Shown piece by piece: positions 44,557-54,214 of a stretch of 64,000 nt of DNA. A model generated the notes under the pieces. The model was not told the origin of the DNA. It did no database searches and worked only from the letters and a program-made list of their open reading frames with translations. Within the stretch, counting starts at the first letter, position 1; each line of letters begins with the position of its first letter. The stretch comes from Hyphomicrobiales bacterium (GTDB lineage Bacteria > Pseudomonadota > Alphaproteobacteria > Rhizobiales > Rhizobiaceae). The DNA is taken from positions 1 to 64,000 of the forward strand of contig UBNQ01000031.1 in NCBI GenBank assembly GCA_900466875.1. Reading direction: 5' to 3'. The translations under genes were made by a program, and so were the position numbers.

Positions 44557-45252
44557 GTGATCCAGACCACATTTATCGACAGGACTGTAATGGCCGAACT
44601 GATGGCCAAGATGCTCTGGGAAATCGGAGCCGTGCATTTCAGTGCCGACAAGCCCTACAAGTTCTCCTCCGGCATGATGAGCCCTGTCTATATCGACTGC
44701 CGCAAGCTGATCTCCTACCCGCGCATTCGTTCGACGATCATGGATTTTGCAGCAGCGACCGTCATGCGCGAAGCCGGCTTTGAAAAGTTCGACTGTATCG
44801 CCGGCGGCGAAACGGCCGGTATTCCCTTCGCAGCCTTCCTGTCCGAGCGTCTCGGCCTGCCGATGATCTATGTGCGCAAGAAGCCGAAGGGCCACGGTCG
44901 TGCAGCGCAGATCGAGGGCCATCTGCCGGAAGGCGCGCGCGTGCTGGTCATCGAGGATCTCGTCACCGTCGGCGGCGGCATGTTCACCTTCATCGATGCC
45001 ATTCGCGCCGCAGGCGGCGTGGTCGAGCACGGCCTGGGCCTGTTCTTCTACGACATGTACCCGCAGGTCGAGGAGCGTTTTGCCAATGGCAAGGTTCAGC
45101 TCCACCACATCGCCACATGGCGCAATGTCCTGGCCGTCGCCCGCGAACAGAAACTGTTCGACGAAAAGACCCTGTCGGAAGTCGAATCCTTTCTCGATGC
45201 GCCCATGGCTTGGTCTGGTCGGCATGGCGGAATTACTGAGCTTTCGCTCTAG
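44557..45252 (+). CDS. pyrE: orotate phosphoribosyltransferase
   Basis: PyrE joins orotate with PRPP to give OMP. The product is 231 residues; the PRPP-binding loop reads [14 protein letters not shown], and the N-terminal part has the IETTF-like start (MIQTTF). GTG 44557 is chosen since AAGGAG lies 7 bp upstream and family homology starts there; an earlier ATG at 44452 adds a non-homologous arginine-rich stretch. A sugar kinase gene follows after 57 bp. Confidence 0.95.
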   Translation: MIQTTFIDRTVMAELMAKMLWEIGAVHFSADKPYKFSSGMMSPVYIDCRKLISYPRIRSTIMDFAAATVMREAGFEKFDCIAGGETAGIPFAAFLSERLGLPMIYVRKKPKGHGRAAQIEGHLPEGARVLVIEDLVTVGGGMFTFIDAIRAAGGVVEHGLGLFFYDMYPQVEERFANGKVQLHHIATWRNVLAVAREQKLFDEKTLSEVESFLDAPMAWSGRHGGITELSL

Positions 45253-45309
45253 CGTCGATACAAAAGCTCAGGTATCGGTGGGTGAAACAATGATCTCGGG
45301 AGGAAATCG

Positions 45310-46236
45310 ATGATCCTGTGCTGCGGCGAAGCTTTGATCGACATGTTGCCGCGTGAGACGACGCTCGGTGAACCGGCATTTTCGCCTTATGCCGGCGGTG
45401 CCGTCTTCAATACCGCGATCGCACTTGGCCGCCTGGGTGTTCCGACGGCCTTTTTCACCGGTCTTGCCGATGACATGATGGGCGACATCCTGCGCGACAC
45501 GCTGCGTAAGAGCAATGTCGACTTCAGCTATTGCGCCATCGCTTCGCGTCCGTCGACAATCGCGTTCGTCAAGCTGGTGGATGGTCATGCGACCTATGCC
45601 TTTTACGACGAGGGCACGGCCGGCCGCATGATCACCGAGGCTGATCTGCCGGCGATCGGTGAAGAGTGCGAGGCGCTGCATTTCGGCGCGATCAGCCTGA
45701 TCCCCGAACCCTGCGGCTCGACCTATGAGGCGCTGCTTGTGCGCGAGCATCAAAAGCGCGTCATCTCGCTCGATCCCAACATCCGCCCCGGCTTCATCAA
45801 GGACAAGGCATCCCATCTTGCCCGTATCCGCCGCATGGCGGCCATGTCGGATATCGTCAAGTTTTCGGATGAAGATCTGGCCTGGTTCGGCCTGGAAGGC
45901 GACGAGGATACGCTCGCCCGCCATTGGCTGCATCACGGCGCAAAGCTTGTCGTCGTTACCCGCGGTGCCGAAGGTGCCGTCGGCTACACGGCAAGCCACA
46001 AGGTCACTGTTCCGAGTGAACGGGTGACGGTCGTCGATACGGTCGGTGCCGGCGACACGTTCGATGCCGGTATTCTGGCATCGCTGAAGATGCAGAACCT
46101 GCTCACCAAGGCGCAAGTCGCAAGCCTGACCGAAGACCAGATCGCCAAGGCGCTGGCGCTCGGCGCAAAGGCCGCGGCTGTCACGGTTTCGCGGGCAGGG
46201 GCAAATCCTCCGTTTGCGAACGAGATCGGGCTGTAA
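45310..46236 (+). CDS. PfkB-family sugar kinase, probable fructokinase
   Basis: A ribokinase-fold kinase of 308 residues. N-terminal CCGEALIDMLPR and GGAVFNTAIALGRLG are the sugar site, and the C-terminal signature DTVGAGDTFDAG has the catalytic Asp. It resembles rhizobial fructokinases (Frk), and the nearby glucose-6-phosphate isomerase gene fits a role in feeding fructose into central metabolism. Other sugars or nucleosides remain possible. Confidence 0.85.
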   Translation: MILCCGEALIDMLPRETTLGEPAFSPYAGGAVFNTAIALGRLGVPTAFFTGLADDMMGDILRDTLRKSNVDFSYCAIASRPSTIAFVKLVDGHATYAFYDEGTAGRMITEADLPAIGEECEALHFGAISLIPEPCGSTYEALLVREHQKRVISLDPNIRPGFIKDKASHLARIRRMAAMSDIVKFSDEDLAWFGLEGDEDTLARHWLHHGAKLVVVTRGAEGAVGYTASHKVTVPSERVTVVDTVGAGDTFDAGILASLKMQNLLTKAQVASLTEDQIAKALALGAKAAAVTVSRAGANPPFANEIGL

Positions 46237-46259
46237 AAACTGGTCTCGCGCACAAGCCT

Positions 46260-46397
46260 GCCCCTCACCCTAATCCTCTCCCCGCAGGCGGGGCGAGGGG
46301 ACGTGCCGCGCTCAACGCTGGCGAGGGGCGGAGAGGTTGCAACACAAGTCCTTCTCCCCGCGAGCGGGGAGAAGGTGGCGGCAGCCGGATGAGGGGC
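46260..46397. repeat. GC-rich mosaic palindromic element
   Basis: Outer arms GCCCCTCA (46260-46267) and TGAGGGGC (46390-46397) bound two inner palindromes: CTCTCCCCGC with GCGGGGCGAG, and a perfect 10-bp pair CTTCTCCCCG/CGGGGAGAAG at 46351-46374. This kind of CCCCTCACCC element is scattered in rhizobial genomes. It fills the space between the convergent kinase and pgi genes. Confidence 0.7.
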
Positions 46398-46439
46398 AAC
46401 CTCAAGCTCTCAATTAAGCCTGACCAGCCCCACCCAAAC

Positions 46440-48065
46440 TCACTTCTTCAACCCGGCCAGCGTCTTCACCAGCCCTTGAGTCGATGAATCGTGCCCCTCG
46501 GCACTTTCCTTGCCTTCGACGACCGGAAGCAGGCCCGTTGCCAGTTCCTTGCCAAGCTCCACGCCCCACTGGTCGAAGGAGTTGATGCGGAACAGCACGC
46601 CTTCGACGAAGACCCGGTGCTCGTAAAGCGCCACGAGCCGGCCGAAGGCAAACGGGGTCAGCTTGTCATGCACGAAGGTGATTGACGGGCGGTTGCCGGT
46701 AAACACCCGGTGCGGCGCGATGAAATCGGCCTGTTTATCGTCCATGCCTTTGGAGGTCAGCTGCGCCTTGGCTTCTTCGAAGGTGCGACCCTTCATCAGC
46801 GCTTCCGACTGCGCCAGGCAATTGGCGATCAGCAGATCATGCTGGTGGCGAAGCTCAGGCTCAAAACCGTTTGCCGCGATCATGAACTCGGTAGGGATGA
46901 TGCTCGTGCCCTGATGGATCAGCTGGTAGAAGGCGTGCTGGCCGTTGGTGCCGGGCTCGCCCCAGACGACCGGGCCGGAATTGCCTTCGACCGGCGTGCC
47001 GTCGATCGTAACGCCCTTGCCGTTGGACTCCATGTCGAGCTGCTGCAGATAGGCCGGGAAGCGCAGCAGGCGCTGGTCATAGGGCAGGATCGCGCGGGTG
47101 GGATAACCCAGAACGTTGCGATGGTAAAAACCGATCAGGCCAAGCAGCATCGGCAGGTTTTCGCGGACCGGAGCCTCGCGGAAATGCGTGTCCATCGCAT
47201 GTGCGCCATCGAGGAATTTGCCGAAATTCTCCGGCCCGATGGCGATCATCAGCGGCAGGCCGATGGCCGACCAGATCGAATAGCGACCGCCGACCCAGTC
47301 CCAGAAACCGAAGACGCGTGTCGCATCGATCCCGAAGGCCGAAACCTTGTCGAGTGCGGTGGAGACGGCGGCAAAATGGTGCTGCACGGCGTCGTCGCCC
47401 AGCGTGTCAGCGATGAACTTGCGCGCCGAAGCGGCATTGGTCATCGTTTCGATCGTCGTGAATGTCTTCGAAGCGACGATGAACAGCGTCGTTTCCGCAT
47501 CGAGCAGCTTCAGCGTATCGGCAATATGTGCACCGTCGACATTGGAGACGAAATGCGCCCGCGGTCCATCGTGGAAAGGCGCAAGCGCCAGCGTCGCCAT
47601 GACCGGGCCGAGGTCCGAACCGCCGATGCCGATATTGACCACATCGGTGATCTTTTTGCCGGTCGCGCCCTTGAGTGCTCCCGAACGGATGCCATCGGCG
47701 AACTTGCCCATCGCCGCCAGCACGGCATTCACATCCGGCATCACATCCTTGCCGTCAACCAGCACCGGCGTGTTCGAGCGATTGCGCAGCGCCGTGTGCA
47801 GGACTGCGCGGTTTTCGGTGAAGTTGATGGCAACGCCGGAGAACATCTCCTCGCGCTTTTTCGCCACGCCGCCGGCTTCCGCGAGCTTTTCGAAGAGCGC
47901 GAGGATCTCCTCGTTCACGGCAGTCTTCGAATAGTCCATCGTGAGGTCGTCGAAACGGGTGTTGAATTTCTCGAAGCGTCCGGCATCACTGGCGAAGGCG
48001 GCACGGATATCCGTTGCCCTGGTTTTATCTGCGGTGGCCTTGAGATCTTTGACGATGGTCTGCAT
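46440..48065 (-). CDS. pgi: glucose-6-phosphate isomerase
   Basis: Interconverts glucose 6-phosphate and fructose 6-phosphate. The 541-residue protein has the family motifs [14 protein letters not shown], the signature [13 protein letters not shown] and the C-terminal [13 protein letters not shown]. In rhizobia it feeds the Entner-Doudoroff and pentose routes and gluconeogenesis. It is transcribed toward the mosaic repeat. Confidence 0.97.
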   Translation of the reverse strand: MQTIVKDLKATADKTRATDIRAAFASDAGRFEKFNTRFDDLTMDYSKTAVNEEILALFEKLAEAGGVAKKREEMFSGVAINFTENRAVLHTALRNRSNTPVLVDGKDVMPDVNAVLAAMGKFADGIRSGALKGATGKKITDVVNIGIGGSDLGPVMATLALAPFHDGPRAHFVSNVDGAHIADTLKLLDAETTLFIVASKTFTTIETMTNAASARKFIADTLGDDAVQHHFAAVSTALDKVSAFGIDATRVFGFWDWVGGRYSIWSAIGLPLMIAIGPENFGKFLDGAHAMDTHFREAPVRENLPMLLGLIGFYHRNVLGYPTRAILPYDQRLLRFPAYLQQLDMESNGKGVTIDGTPVEGNSGPVVWGEPGTNGQHAFYQLIHQGTSIIPTEFMIAANGFEPELRHQHDLLIANCLAQSEALMKGRTFEEAKAQLTSKGMDDKQADFIAPHRVFTGNRPSITFVHDKLTPFAFGRLVALYEHRVFVEGVLFRINSFDQWGVELGKELATGLLPVVEGKESAEGHDSSTQGLVKTLAGLKK

Positions 48066-48172
48066 GGGTTCCTCGCATTCTGCAGATGATGCACGGGAAC
48101 CTATTCGCTTTCCTGTTCAAATCAAGCGCCCGCGAAGCGTCTTTTGCGTAACGGCATAGTCAATTGTTCAGC

Positions 48173-49420
48173 TTACTGGCCGACAGCCGTTTCCACCGTG
48201 TTGCCGAGCGCCTGCCCGAAGCGGCCGACCTGGTCGTTGTAGGTACGCCGTGTCGTCGGATCGAAGATAGCGATCGGCGTGCTGACGGCGACGCTGGCTG
48301 CGCCGCCGACGGTTTGCGCCGTGCCGAGCGCCACTGCCCCCAGCCTCTCGCCAAGCCCGACATCACTGTCGGTCACGGTCTGGCCTGCAATCAGGCGGTT
48401 ACCGATCAGTTTCACCACTTCCGGGCTCTCGGCAAATTTGCCGTGGTTCAGGCGGTCGCCGCCCTGCAGCTTGGTGAGATCGAGCACGACAATGCCCGAT
48501 TTTTCAAACTCGGTTCGATAAGGCTCGATCGTCGGATCCACCTGGCCCAGGCGGTCGATATTGCCGGAGATGCGGCGCGACAGGCTGAGTGCCCGATCGT
48601 CCTGCGAGACGAAGAGAGTGAAATGCGGACGGTTCTTGCCCAGCTCCGCCATCTGTCTGCCAAACACATCGACGTCGAGATCGGGCGATGCGAGAATGAC
48701 ATTCTTGATCTTCGGGGCGACGCGCCCGTCGCGGATCGCCATCTGGCGCAGCGCCTCGACCGTCAGCCATGAGCCCATCGAATGGGCCATGATCGTTACC
48801 TCGTCGACGCTGTTTTCGGTTGCGAGCCGGCGCAACATCGTCTCCAGCGCATCGCGGGAATAGTTGGTGCTTTCCTTGTCGTAATTATACGCGAAGATGC
48901 TGCCACGCGATGGCCAGGTGAACAGCACCGGTGCCGCATCGGCGCCGCTGTCGTGCACGATCTGGGCAAAGCGGTAGACCGCATCTTCGTAACGGTTGTT
49001 GAAGCCGTGGACGAACACCATCACCCGCCGGCTTTTGGTCAGATGGCCACGAAGCCAGCGCGGGGCATCGGTCGCTTCCATCGGTGTGACGGAAAGGGTG
49101 GCAAATTCCTTCGCAGGATCGGCTGGAAGCTTTTTCGGCCATTGCACCTGGCCCGCTTCACGGGCGCTGTCGGGAGGGATTGACACCGCAATCTCGGTAA
49201 CAGTTGGTTCCTTGCCGCGCTCGCCGGAAAACAGCACGCCCGGCTGCTCGGTCGACTTGCGGGTCGTTGCGACAAGCACATCGACCTTGGAGGCTCCAGG
49301 TGCGGAGGCCCCGGTCGTTGGCACCAGCACGCCTTCAGGCCTTCCGGCGCATCCCGAAAGGGCGGCCAGAACAGAAACGACGGCAATCAGGCGAAACGAA
49401 AATCCGGCACGGTTTTGCAA
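48173..49420 (-). CDS. lipoprotein alpha/beta hydrolase (DUF900 family)
   Basis: A protein of 415 residues with a lipoprotein signal: hydrophobic stretch (about 8-23) and lipobox LSGC with Cys24. The hydrolase domain contains VFVHGFNNRYEDA (oxyanion hole) and the nucleophile elbow AHSMGSW. The C-terminal 90 residues are less structured. TTG 49420 is chosen because GGAG lies 5 to 6 bp before it and the signal peptide begins there. The open frame continues to 49609, but that part translates a RIME-like repeat (PDAKPVPTFAGIA) and is not real. The substrate is unknown. Confidence 0.83.
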   Translation of the reverse strand: MQNRAGFSFRLIAVVSVLAALSGCAGRPEGVLVPTTGASAPGASKVDVLVATTRKSTEQPGVLFSGERGKEPTVTEIAVSIPPDSAREAGQVQWPKKLPADPAKEFATLSVTPMEATDAPRWLRGHLTKSRRVMVFVHGFNNRYEDAVYRFAQIVHDSGADAAPVLFTWPSRGSIFAYNYDKESTNYSRDALETMLRRLATENSVDEVTIMAHSMGSWLTVEALRQMAIRDGRVAPKIKNVILASPDLDVDVFGRQMAELGKNRPHFTLFVSQDDRALSLSRRISGNIDRLGQVDPTIEPYRTEFEKSGIVVLDLTKLQGGDRLNHGKFAESPEVVKLIGNRLIAGQTVTDSDVGLGERLGAVALGTAQTVGGAASVAVSTPIAIFDPTTRRTYNDQVGRFGQALGNTVETAVGQ

Positions 49421-49556
49421 GCGAACTCCAACAGCTTTTCCCGGCACCACAACCTGTGGGTAATGGAGCGCGAAGGTGCCGTCCACTGCTAAACGGGGGA
49501 GATGACGGCGACAAGCCACTCTTGGTTTTAACCTGTCGCCGTGTTGCAACGGCGCT

Positions 49557-49657
49557 GGAGCAATTCCAGCAAAAGTGGGAACCGGTTTTGCGTCCGGAAT
49601 TGCGCTCAAACAAAGAGCTAGAGTATTTCCGCGTTTCTAAGAAAGGCGGAAATACTT
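49557..49657 (+). repeat. RIME-like intergenic repeat, full copy
   Basis: Two palindromes in tandem: GCAATTCC...GGAATTGC, then AGTATTTCCGC (49622-49632) and GCGGAAATACT (49646-49656). It is about 85% identical by eye to the copy at 59821-59921 and matches my memory of the Rhizobium-specific intergenic mosaic element. Confidence 0.8.
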
Positions 49658-49664
49658 TAGCGGC

Positions 49665-51359
49665 TTACCGCAGCTCCCGCCGCAGGATCTTGCCGACATT
49701 GGATTTCGGCAGCTGATCGCGAAACTCGATGATGCGGGGGCGCTTGTAGTTGGTCAGGTTCGCCGCGCAATGGGCCTTGAGGTCGGCCTCGGTCAGCTCC
49801 GGATCCTTCTTCACCACGAAAAGTTTCACCGCCTCGCCGGAATTGGCGTCTGCAACACCTACCGCCGCACATTCCAGCACGCCGGGATGCATCGACGCGA
49901 CTTCCTCGACCTCGTTCGGATAGACGTTGAAGCCGGAGACGAGGATCATGTCCTTCTTCCGGTCGACGATTTTGACGTAACCCTCGCGGTCCATGTAGCC
50001 CATGTCGCCGGTGCGGAAAAAGCCGTCGGATGTCATAACCTTGGCCGTCTCGTCCGGTCGGTTCCAATAGCCCGCCATCACCTGGGGGCCACGGATACAG
50101 ATTTCGCCGACATTGCCGAGATCGACGTCATGGTCGTCGTCGTCGCGGATCGAGATTTCCGTCGACGAGACCGGCAGGCCGATCATGCCGGAAAATTCCT
50201 TCGCATCGAGCCGGTTGGCCGTCGCGACGGGAGAGGTTTCGGAAAGCCCGTACCCTTCCGTGATCTGGCAACCGGTCATAGCCAGCCAGCGTTCGGCGAC
50301 CGATCGTTGCACCGACATGCCGCCGCCGAAGACGAGAAGCAGCGAAGAATGGTCGAGCTTCTGGAAATCGGCATTGTTCATCAGCGCGTTGAACAAGGTA
50401 TTCAACCCCGGAAAGATATGAACCGGGTGCTTTTGCAATTCCTTGACGAATGCGGGGATGTCACGCGGGTTGGCGATCAGCAGATTGTGACTGCCGGTCG
50501 CAACGCCCATCAGCGAATTCACCGTCAGCGCGAAGATATGATAGAGCGGCAGCGCACAGAGGAACTGCAGCTGTTCCGGGCGTGGCTTGTTGAGAAACGC
50601 GGTCTCCAGCCAGGTGCCCATCTGCTCCTTGTTGGCGAGCAGGTTTGCGTGGGTGAGGATCGCCCCCTTGGACACGCCTGTCGTACCCCCGGTATATTGA
50701 AGGAAGGCGACGTCATGCGGCCCGACATCGACCGATCGTGGTGTCGCTTTTGCGCCGTCGGCCAGGATTGAGCTGAAGCTGGAATGGCCGGGCAGAGACC
50801 AGGCAGGCACCAGCTTCTTGATCTTGCGCACGACCAGATTAACGATATGTCCCTTCAGGCCCAGCATGTCGCCCATCGTCGCGACGACCACATGCTTCAC
50901 GGACGTGGCGGGCAGGGCCTGCTGTGCGGTGGCGGCAAAATTCTCCAGCAGGAACAGCGCTTTCGCCCCGGAATCCTTGAGCTGATATTCGAGTTCGCGC
51001 GGCGTATAGAGTGGGTTGATATTGACGACCACAAGCCCTGCGCGAAGAATACCGTAGACGATCACCGGGTTCTGCAGCACGTTCGGCAGCATCACCGCCA
51101 CGCGATCGCCCTTTTCGAGGCCCTTTGCCTGCAGCCATGCGGTGATCTTGCGGCTCTCAGCCTCAAGCTGACGAAATGTCAGCGATTTTCCCATGCTGGT
51201 AAAAGCAGGGCGGTCGCCAAAGCGGGCGCAACTGTCTTCAAACAGTTGCCCAAGCGACCGATGGGCCAGTGGCGCGATTTCTTCGGGCACCCCGGGCGGA
51301 TAGGATTTCAGCCAGATCTTGCGCGGGTTCGTCGGGGCTCTCGCCACCTGTTCGTTCAT
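49665..51359 (-). CDS. fadD: long-chain fatty-acid CoA ligase
   Basis: A 564-residue ANL-superfamily enzyme activating fatty acids to acyl-CoA. The phosphate-binding motif YTGGTTGVSKGA, the A5-type GYGLSETSP, the GDMGYMDREG motif and the C-terminal lysine in KSNVGKILRREL are present. ATG 51359 has GGAGG 8 bp before it; ATG 51374 is an alternative. Upstream (51484-51504) lies a palindrome directly after a -35-like TTGACG, also found before the nitronate monooxygenase gene, suggesting control with fatty-acid or branched-chain catabolism. Confidence 0.93.
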   Translation of the reverse strand: MNEQVARAPTNPRKIWLKSYPPGVPEEIAPLAHRSLGQLFEDSCARFGDRPAFTSMGKSLTFRQLEAESRKITAWLQAKGLEKGDRVAVMLPNVLQNPVIVYGILRAGLVVVNINPLYTPRELEYQLKDSGAKALFLLENFAATAQQALPATSVKHVVVATMGDMLGLKGHIVNLVVRKIKKLVPAWSLPGHSSFSSILADGAKATPRSVDVGPHDVAFLQYTGGTTGVSKGAILTHANLLANKEQMGTWLETAFLNKPRPEQLQFLCALPLYHIFALTVNSLMGVATGSHNLLIANPRDIPAFVKELQKHPVHIFPGLNTLFNALMNNADFQKLDHSSLLLVFGGGMSVQRSVAERWLAMTGCQITEGYGLSETSPVATANRLDAKEFSGMIGLPVSSTEISIRDDDDHDVDLGNVGEICIRGPQVMAGYWNRPDETAKVMTSDGFFRTGDMGYMDREGYVKIVDRKKDMILVSGFNVYPNEVEEVASMHPGVLECAAVGVADANSGEAVKLFVVKKDPELTEADLKAHCAANLTNYKRPRIIEFRDQLPKSNVGKILRRELR

Positions 51360-51483
51360 GAGAGCATCCTCCATGCTCGTTGGCCTTATCTCAAGACGAT
51401 GGAAAAGTCCTCCACTTCTCCAACATCTATATTAGGTCATTCACAGGAGCCGGGAAAGACTGGTCCATTCTCGGACAGCTATC

Positions 51484-51504
51484 TTACATTCACGTAAGCG
51501 TCAA
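51484..51504 (-). promoter_or_regulatory. putative LiuR-like operator and -35 element of fadD
   Basis: The palindrome TTACAT-TC-ACGTAA (one mismatch, 51484-51497) sits directly downstream of TTGACG (51499-51504) on the minus strand. This is the place where MerR-family regulators bind, between -35 and -10. Confidence 0.5.
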
Positions 51505-51528
51505 TTGTCGCAGGTGGCAGGGATGCGT

Positions 51529-51555
51529 GGAACGATTATCCGGCGCGGAAGTTCT
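51529..51555 (+). promoter_or_regulatory. putative EcfG/RpoE2-type general stress promoter
   Basis: GGAAC at 51529-51533 followed by 18 bp and TT (or 16 bp and AGTT) fits the alphaproteobacterial general stress response consensus. It is 38 bp before the PRC-barrel gene start, a gene class often in this regulon. Confidence 0.5.
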
Positions 51556-51592
51556 ATTCACATGACGAGAAACGACTTGGAAGGAGTAACTC

Positions 51593-51985
51593 ATGTTGCA
51601 TAATGAACCTCGTGCGGGACAGGATCCTTACGTGAAAGACACTCCGTCGCTGATCGCAAGCGACAAGGTCGAAGGGACGGCAGTCTATGGTGCCGACGGC
51701 AAGCGAATTGGTTCGGTTGCCCGTATTCTTCTCGAAAAGCGCGGCGGCCGGGTCGGTTATGCCGTATTGAGCTTCGGCGGTTTCCTCGGCATTGGCGACG
51801 ATTATTATCCGCTGCCATGGGAAAAGCTTCGCTACGACGAAGAGCTCGACGGCTACCGGATCGACCTGACCAAGGACCAGATCACCGGGGCTCCGAAATA
51901 TCATGACCTCGATGACGACAGCTTTTATCGGGCGAATGACAGGAAGGTCTACGACTACTACGGCGTTCCGCCTTACTGGATGTAA
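51593..51985 (+). CDS. PRC-barrel domain protein
   Basis: A 130-residue protein, largely one PRC-barrel domain (about 20-95), the fold found in photosynthetic reaction centre H subunit and RimM. The core YGADGKRIGSVARILLEKRGGRVGYAVLSFGGFLGIGDDYYPLPW is typical of small stress-related rhizobial proteins; the C-terminus is rich in Asp and Tyr. AAGGAG precedes ATG 51593. A GGAAC-type promoter upstream suggests general stress induction. Molecular role unknown. Confidence 0.88.
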   Translation: MLHNEPRAGQDPYVKDTPSLIASDKVEGTAVYGADGKRIGSVARILLEKRGGRVGYAVLSFGGFLGIGDDYYPLPWEKLRYDEELDGYRIDLTKDQITGAPKYHDLDDDSFYRANDRKVYDYYGVPPYWM

Positions 51986-52003
51986 TCCGGTTCGCTAATC
52001 CTG

Positions 52004-52029
52004 AAAGAGGCCCCATGCGGGCCTCTTTT
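52004..52029 (+). terminator. rho-independent terminator after the PRC-barrel gene
   Basis: A perfect 10-bp stem, AAAGAGGCCC with GGGCCTCTTT, five-base loop, followed by TTC. Confidence 0.85.
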
Positions 52030-52093
52030 CGTTTGCTTAAGCCTATTCTGGCACGGTCCCGCCATGGCGGTTTGGCCGGTGGGGATTGGTGTC

Positions 52094-53203
52094 ATGGCGG
52101 AAAAGGCAGGCGGGGTGCGCAATCTGGAGCGGGAGGATCTACCTTCCGTCGCCGCACTGTTTCAGAAGACGTTCCGCAGCGCGCAGCCTGTCCGCCCCTC
52201 GATGATCCAATATCTGCGAGAGGTGTTTTTCGATCACCCCTGGTATGACGAGGATATCCGCTCCAAGGTTTTCATCGATGCCGGCGGCGGTGTGCAGGGT
52301 TTTATCGGCGTCTTTCCGTCTCGCCTCGAGATAAACGGCCGACCCATCCGGGCGGCCTTTGCAGGCTCGATGATGGTCGATCGGCACGAGCAGAATCCGC
52401 TTGCCGGCGCACGTCTGCTGCGCGCCTTTCTCACCGGACCGCAGGATATTTCGCTGACGGAAACGGCCAATTCGCTGGCGCTCGGCATGTGGCAGAAGCT
52501 CGCTCTGCCGCTGGATATCGCCTACAGCCTCAACTGGCTGCGCGTGTTGCGCCCCACCGGCACGGCCATTCAGGTCGCCGAGCGCGGGTTGAAGGCCGCG
52601 CGTTTTCTGCGCCCCATGGCGTCGCTTTCCGACGGCTTGATCGAGCGCATGGGCGTCAAATCATTTCGAGCGCAGCCGGTCCAGGCAGCTGGGCGGGTGA
52701 ACTTCTGGGACGCATCTCGGGAAGAATTCGCCGAGGCGGTGCTGAAATTGTCCGGGCTTTTTCCCCTGCGTCCGCAATGGGATCGCGCTTCGCTGGACTG
52801 GTTCATGGACCACGCGCAGCAAAAGCGCCAGTTCGGCAAGCCTTCGTGGCGCATTGCCGAGTCTCGCAGCGGCGAACTGGTCGGCTGTTACGTCTATTAT
52901 GGCCGCCCGGGCGGCATCGGTTGGCTGCTGCAGGCCGTCTGCGCTCCCAATGTCGCCGGAGAACTGGTCGACGACCTTTTTGCACATGCCGATGCTTCAG
53001 GCTGCGTCGCGATCCGCGGTGCCGGTCATCCCTGGCTGACGCCCGAACTCATCAGCCGCAAGACGCTGTTTTATGGGCGGGCCTTTTTCGTCGCCCACGC
53101 CAAGGACAAGAGTCTGCTGGAGCCGGTCAGGGCCGGCGAAGCCCTGATCAGCGGTCTAGCGGGAGAAAACTGGATGCGCCTGATCGGCGACAGTTTCGAC
53201 TGA
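52094..53203 (+). CDS. GNAT-like acyltransferase, unknown substrate
   Basis: A 369-residue protein with an N-terminal GNAT-like half (NLEREDLPSVAALFQKTF, then FIGVFPSRLEINGRPIRAAFAGSMMVD) and a second half with similar strand pattern (ELVGCYVYYGRPGGIGWLLQAVCA), so it may be a tandem GNAT or FemAB-like protein. No signal peptide is present. ATG 52094 after a G-rich stretch is preferred over 52064. Its stop is 12 bp from the convergent nadE-like stop, a pairing that suggests a joint pathway with the ACP/ligase genes: acyl-ACP could be its donor. That is inference only. Confidence 0.72.
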   Translation: MAEKAGGVRNLEREDLPSVAALFQKTFRSAQPVRPSMIQYLREVFFDHPWYDEDIRSKVFIDAGGGVQGFIGVFPSRLEINGRPIRAAFAGSMMVDRHEQNPLAGARLLRAFLTGPQDISLTETANSLALGMWQKLALPLDIAYSLNWLRVLRPTGTAIQVAERGLKAARFLRPMASLSDGLIERMGVKSFRAQPVQAAGRVNFWDASREEFAEAVLKLSGLFPLRPQWDRASLDWFMDHAQQKRQFGKPSWRIAESRSGELVGCYVYYGRPGGIGWLLQAVCAPNVAGELVDDLFAHADASGCVAIRGAGHPWLTPELISRKTLFYGRAFFVAHAKDKSLLEPVRAGEALISGLAGENWMRLIGDSFD

Positions 53204-53215
53204 GCCCGGTCAGAC

Positions 53216-54214
53216 TCAGCCGAGCATCGTCGTCGGCTGGGCGTGCAGATAATCCGCAACCTTTCGCTTCGAGGCGATATTGCGCCATACCGCATCCACC
53301 TGATCCGGCGTCAGCGCCGCGGCATCGGCGGTTTCCTCTCGGGAAATGCCGTTATCCAGCGCGTAGAGGCAGATATCCATCCGGTCGTAAGGCAGCGAGA
53401 AATAATATTCGTCCTGCCCCTGCGGAAGCGACCATGTATCGGTTGTCGGCGGGCGGCGGCGGATTTCTTCCGGCACGCCGAGCGCTTCCGCCAGCTGATA
53501 GACCTGGGTCTTGTAAAGATGCGCGATCGGCTTGAAATCGGCCGCGCCATCGCCGTTCTTGACGAAAAAGCCCTGGTCGTATTCCAGCCGGTTCGGCGTG
53601 CCGGCAACGGCAAAGTTCAGCCGGTCGGCATGGTAATATTCCATCTGCTTGCGCGTCCGCTGCTTCATGTTGGCGGCGGCAATCATGCCGAGATAGACGT
53701 CGAGCGGCATACGGTGGCGGCTCTGCTCGCCGGCCGGATTGGCGACCACCAGCCAGGAGATGTTGTAGCCGCGCCCGGTCAGCGCGTCTTCCAGTACTAC
53801 CTTGCAGCCCCAACCTTCACCGAATTCCGGCACAACTTGACGGATGAAGCCGTCTCGGCGGGCATAACAGCCCTGGGCGGCAAGCGACGGGCCGATATCC
53901 TCCAGCACGGTTTCGATGCCGACCGCTTCCGCCAGCGCCTTGCCGAGCCGCAAGCTGTCCGGATCGCTGTCATGTTCAGGCATGAACACGCCGGCCACCT
54001 TGGCCGTGCCGAGCGCACGTGCGCAAAGTGCTGCCGTGACGCTGGAATCGATGCCGCCGGAAAGGCCGAGCACCGCACCGCGCTTGCGCAGGTCCTTCAT
54101 CACGGTCAAGCGCAGCCATTCGCAGATGCGTTCGATCTCGGCTTCCGCGTCGAGCACGAGGCTCTGGGCGGAAAACGCGGCAGTCTTTTTCAATGCGGCG
54201 GAGATATTCGTCAT
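53216..54214 (-). CDS. NAD synthase family protein (ammonia-dependent NadE-like)
   Basis: A 332-residue N-type ATP pyrophosphatase. The PP-loop GLSGGIDSSV is intact at about 51-60 and later regions match NadE (VAGTPNRLEYDQGFFVKNGDGAADFKPIAHLYKTQVYQLAEALG). There is no glutaminase domain, although rhizobia usually have a glutamine-dependent two-domain NadE, so this may be a specialised paralogue. The C-terminus (PPTTDTWSLPQGQDEYYF) departs from the standard PTADLE-type ending. The start overlaps the ligase stop by 4 bp, implying cotranscription with ligase and ACP and a role in their pathway. Confidence 0.8.
   Translation of the reverse strand: MTNISAALKKTAAFSAQSLVLDAEAEIERICEWLRLTVMKDLRKRGAVLGLSGGIDSSVTAALCARALGTAKVAGVFMPEHDSDPDSLRLGKALAEAVGIETVLEDIGPSLAAQGCYARRDGFIRQVVPEFGEGWGCKVVLEDALTGRGYNISWLVVANPAGEQSRHRMPLDVYLGMIAAANMKQRTRKQMEYYHADRLNFAVAGTPNRLEYDQGFFVKNGDGAADFKPIAHLYKTQVYQLAEALGVPEEIRRRPPTTDTWSLPQGQDEYYFSLPYDRMDICLYALDNGISREETADAAALTPDQVDAVWRNIASKRKVADYLHAQPTTMLG

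Noticed and set aside
49421-49609. N-terminal extension of the hydrolase gene
   Set aside because: It reads through a RIME-like repeat; the lipoprotein signal starting at TTG 49420 gives a better product.
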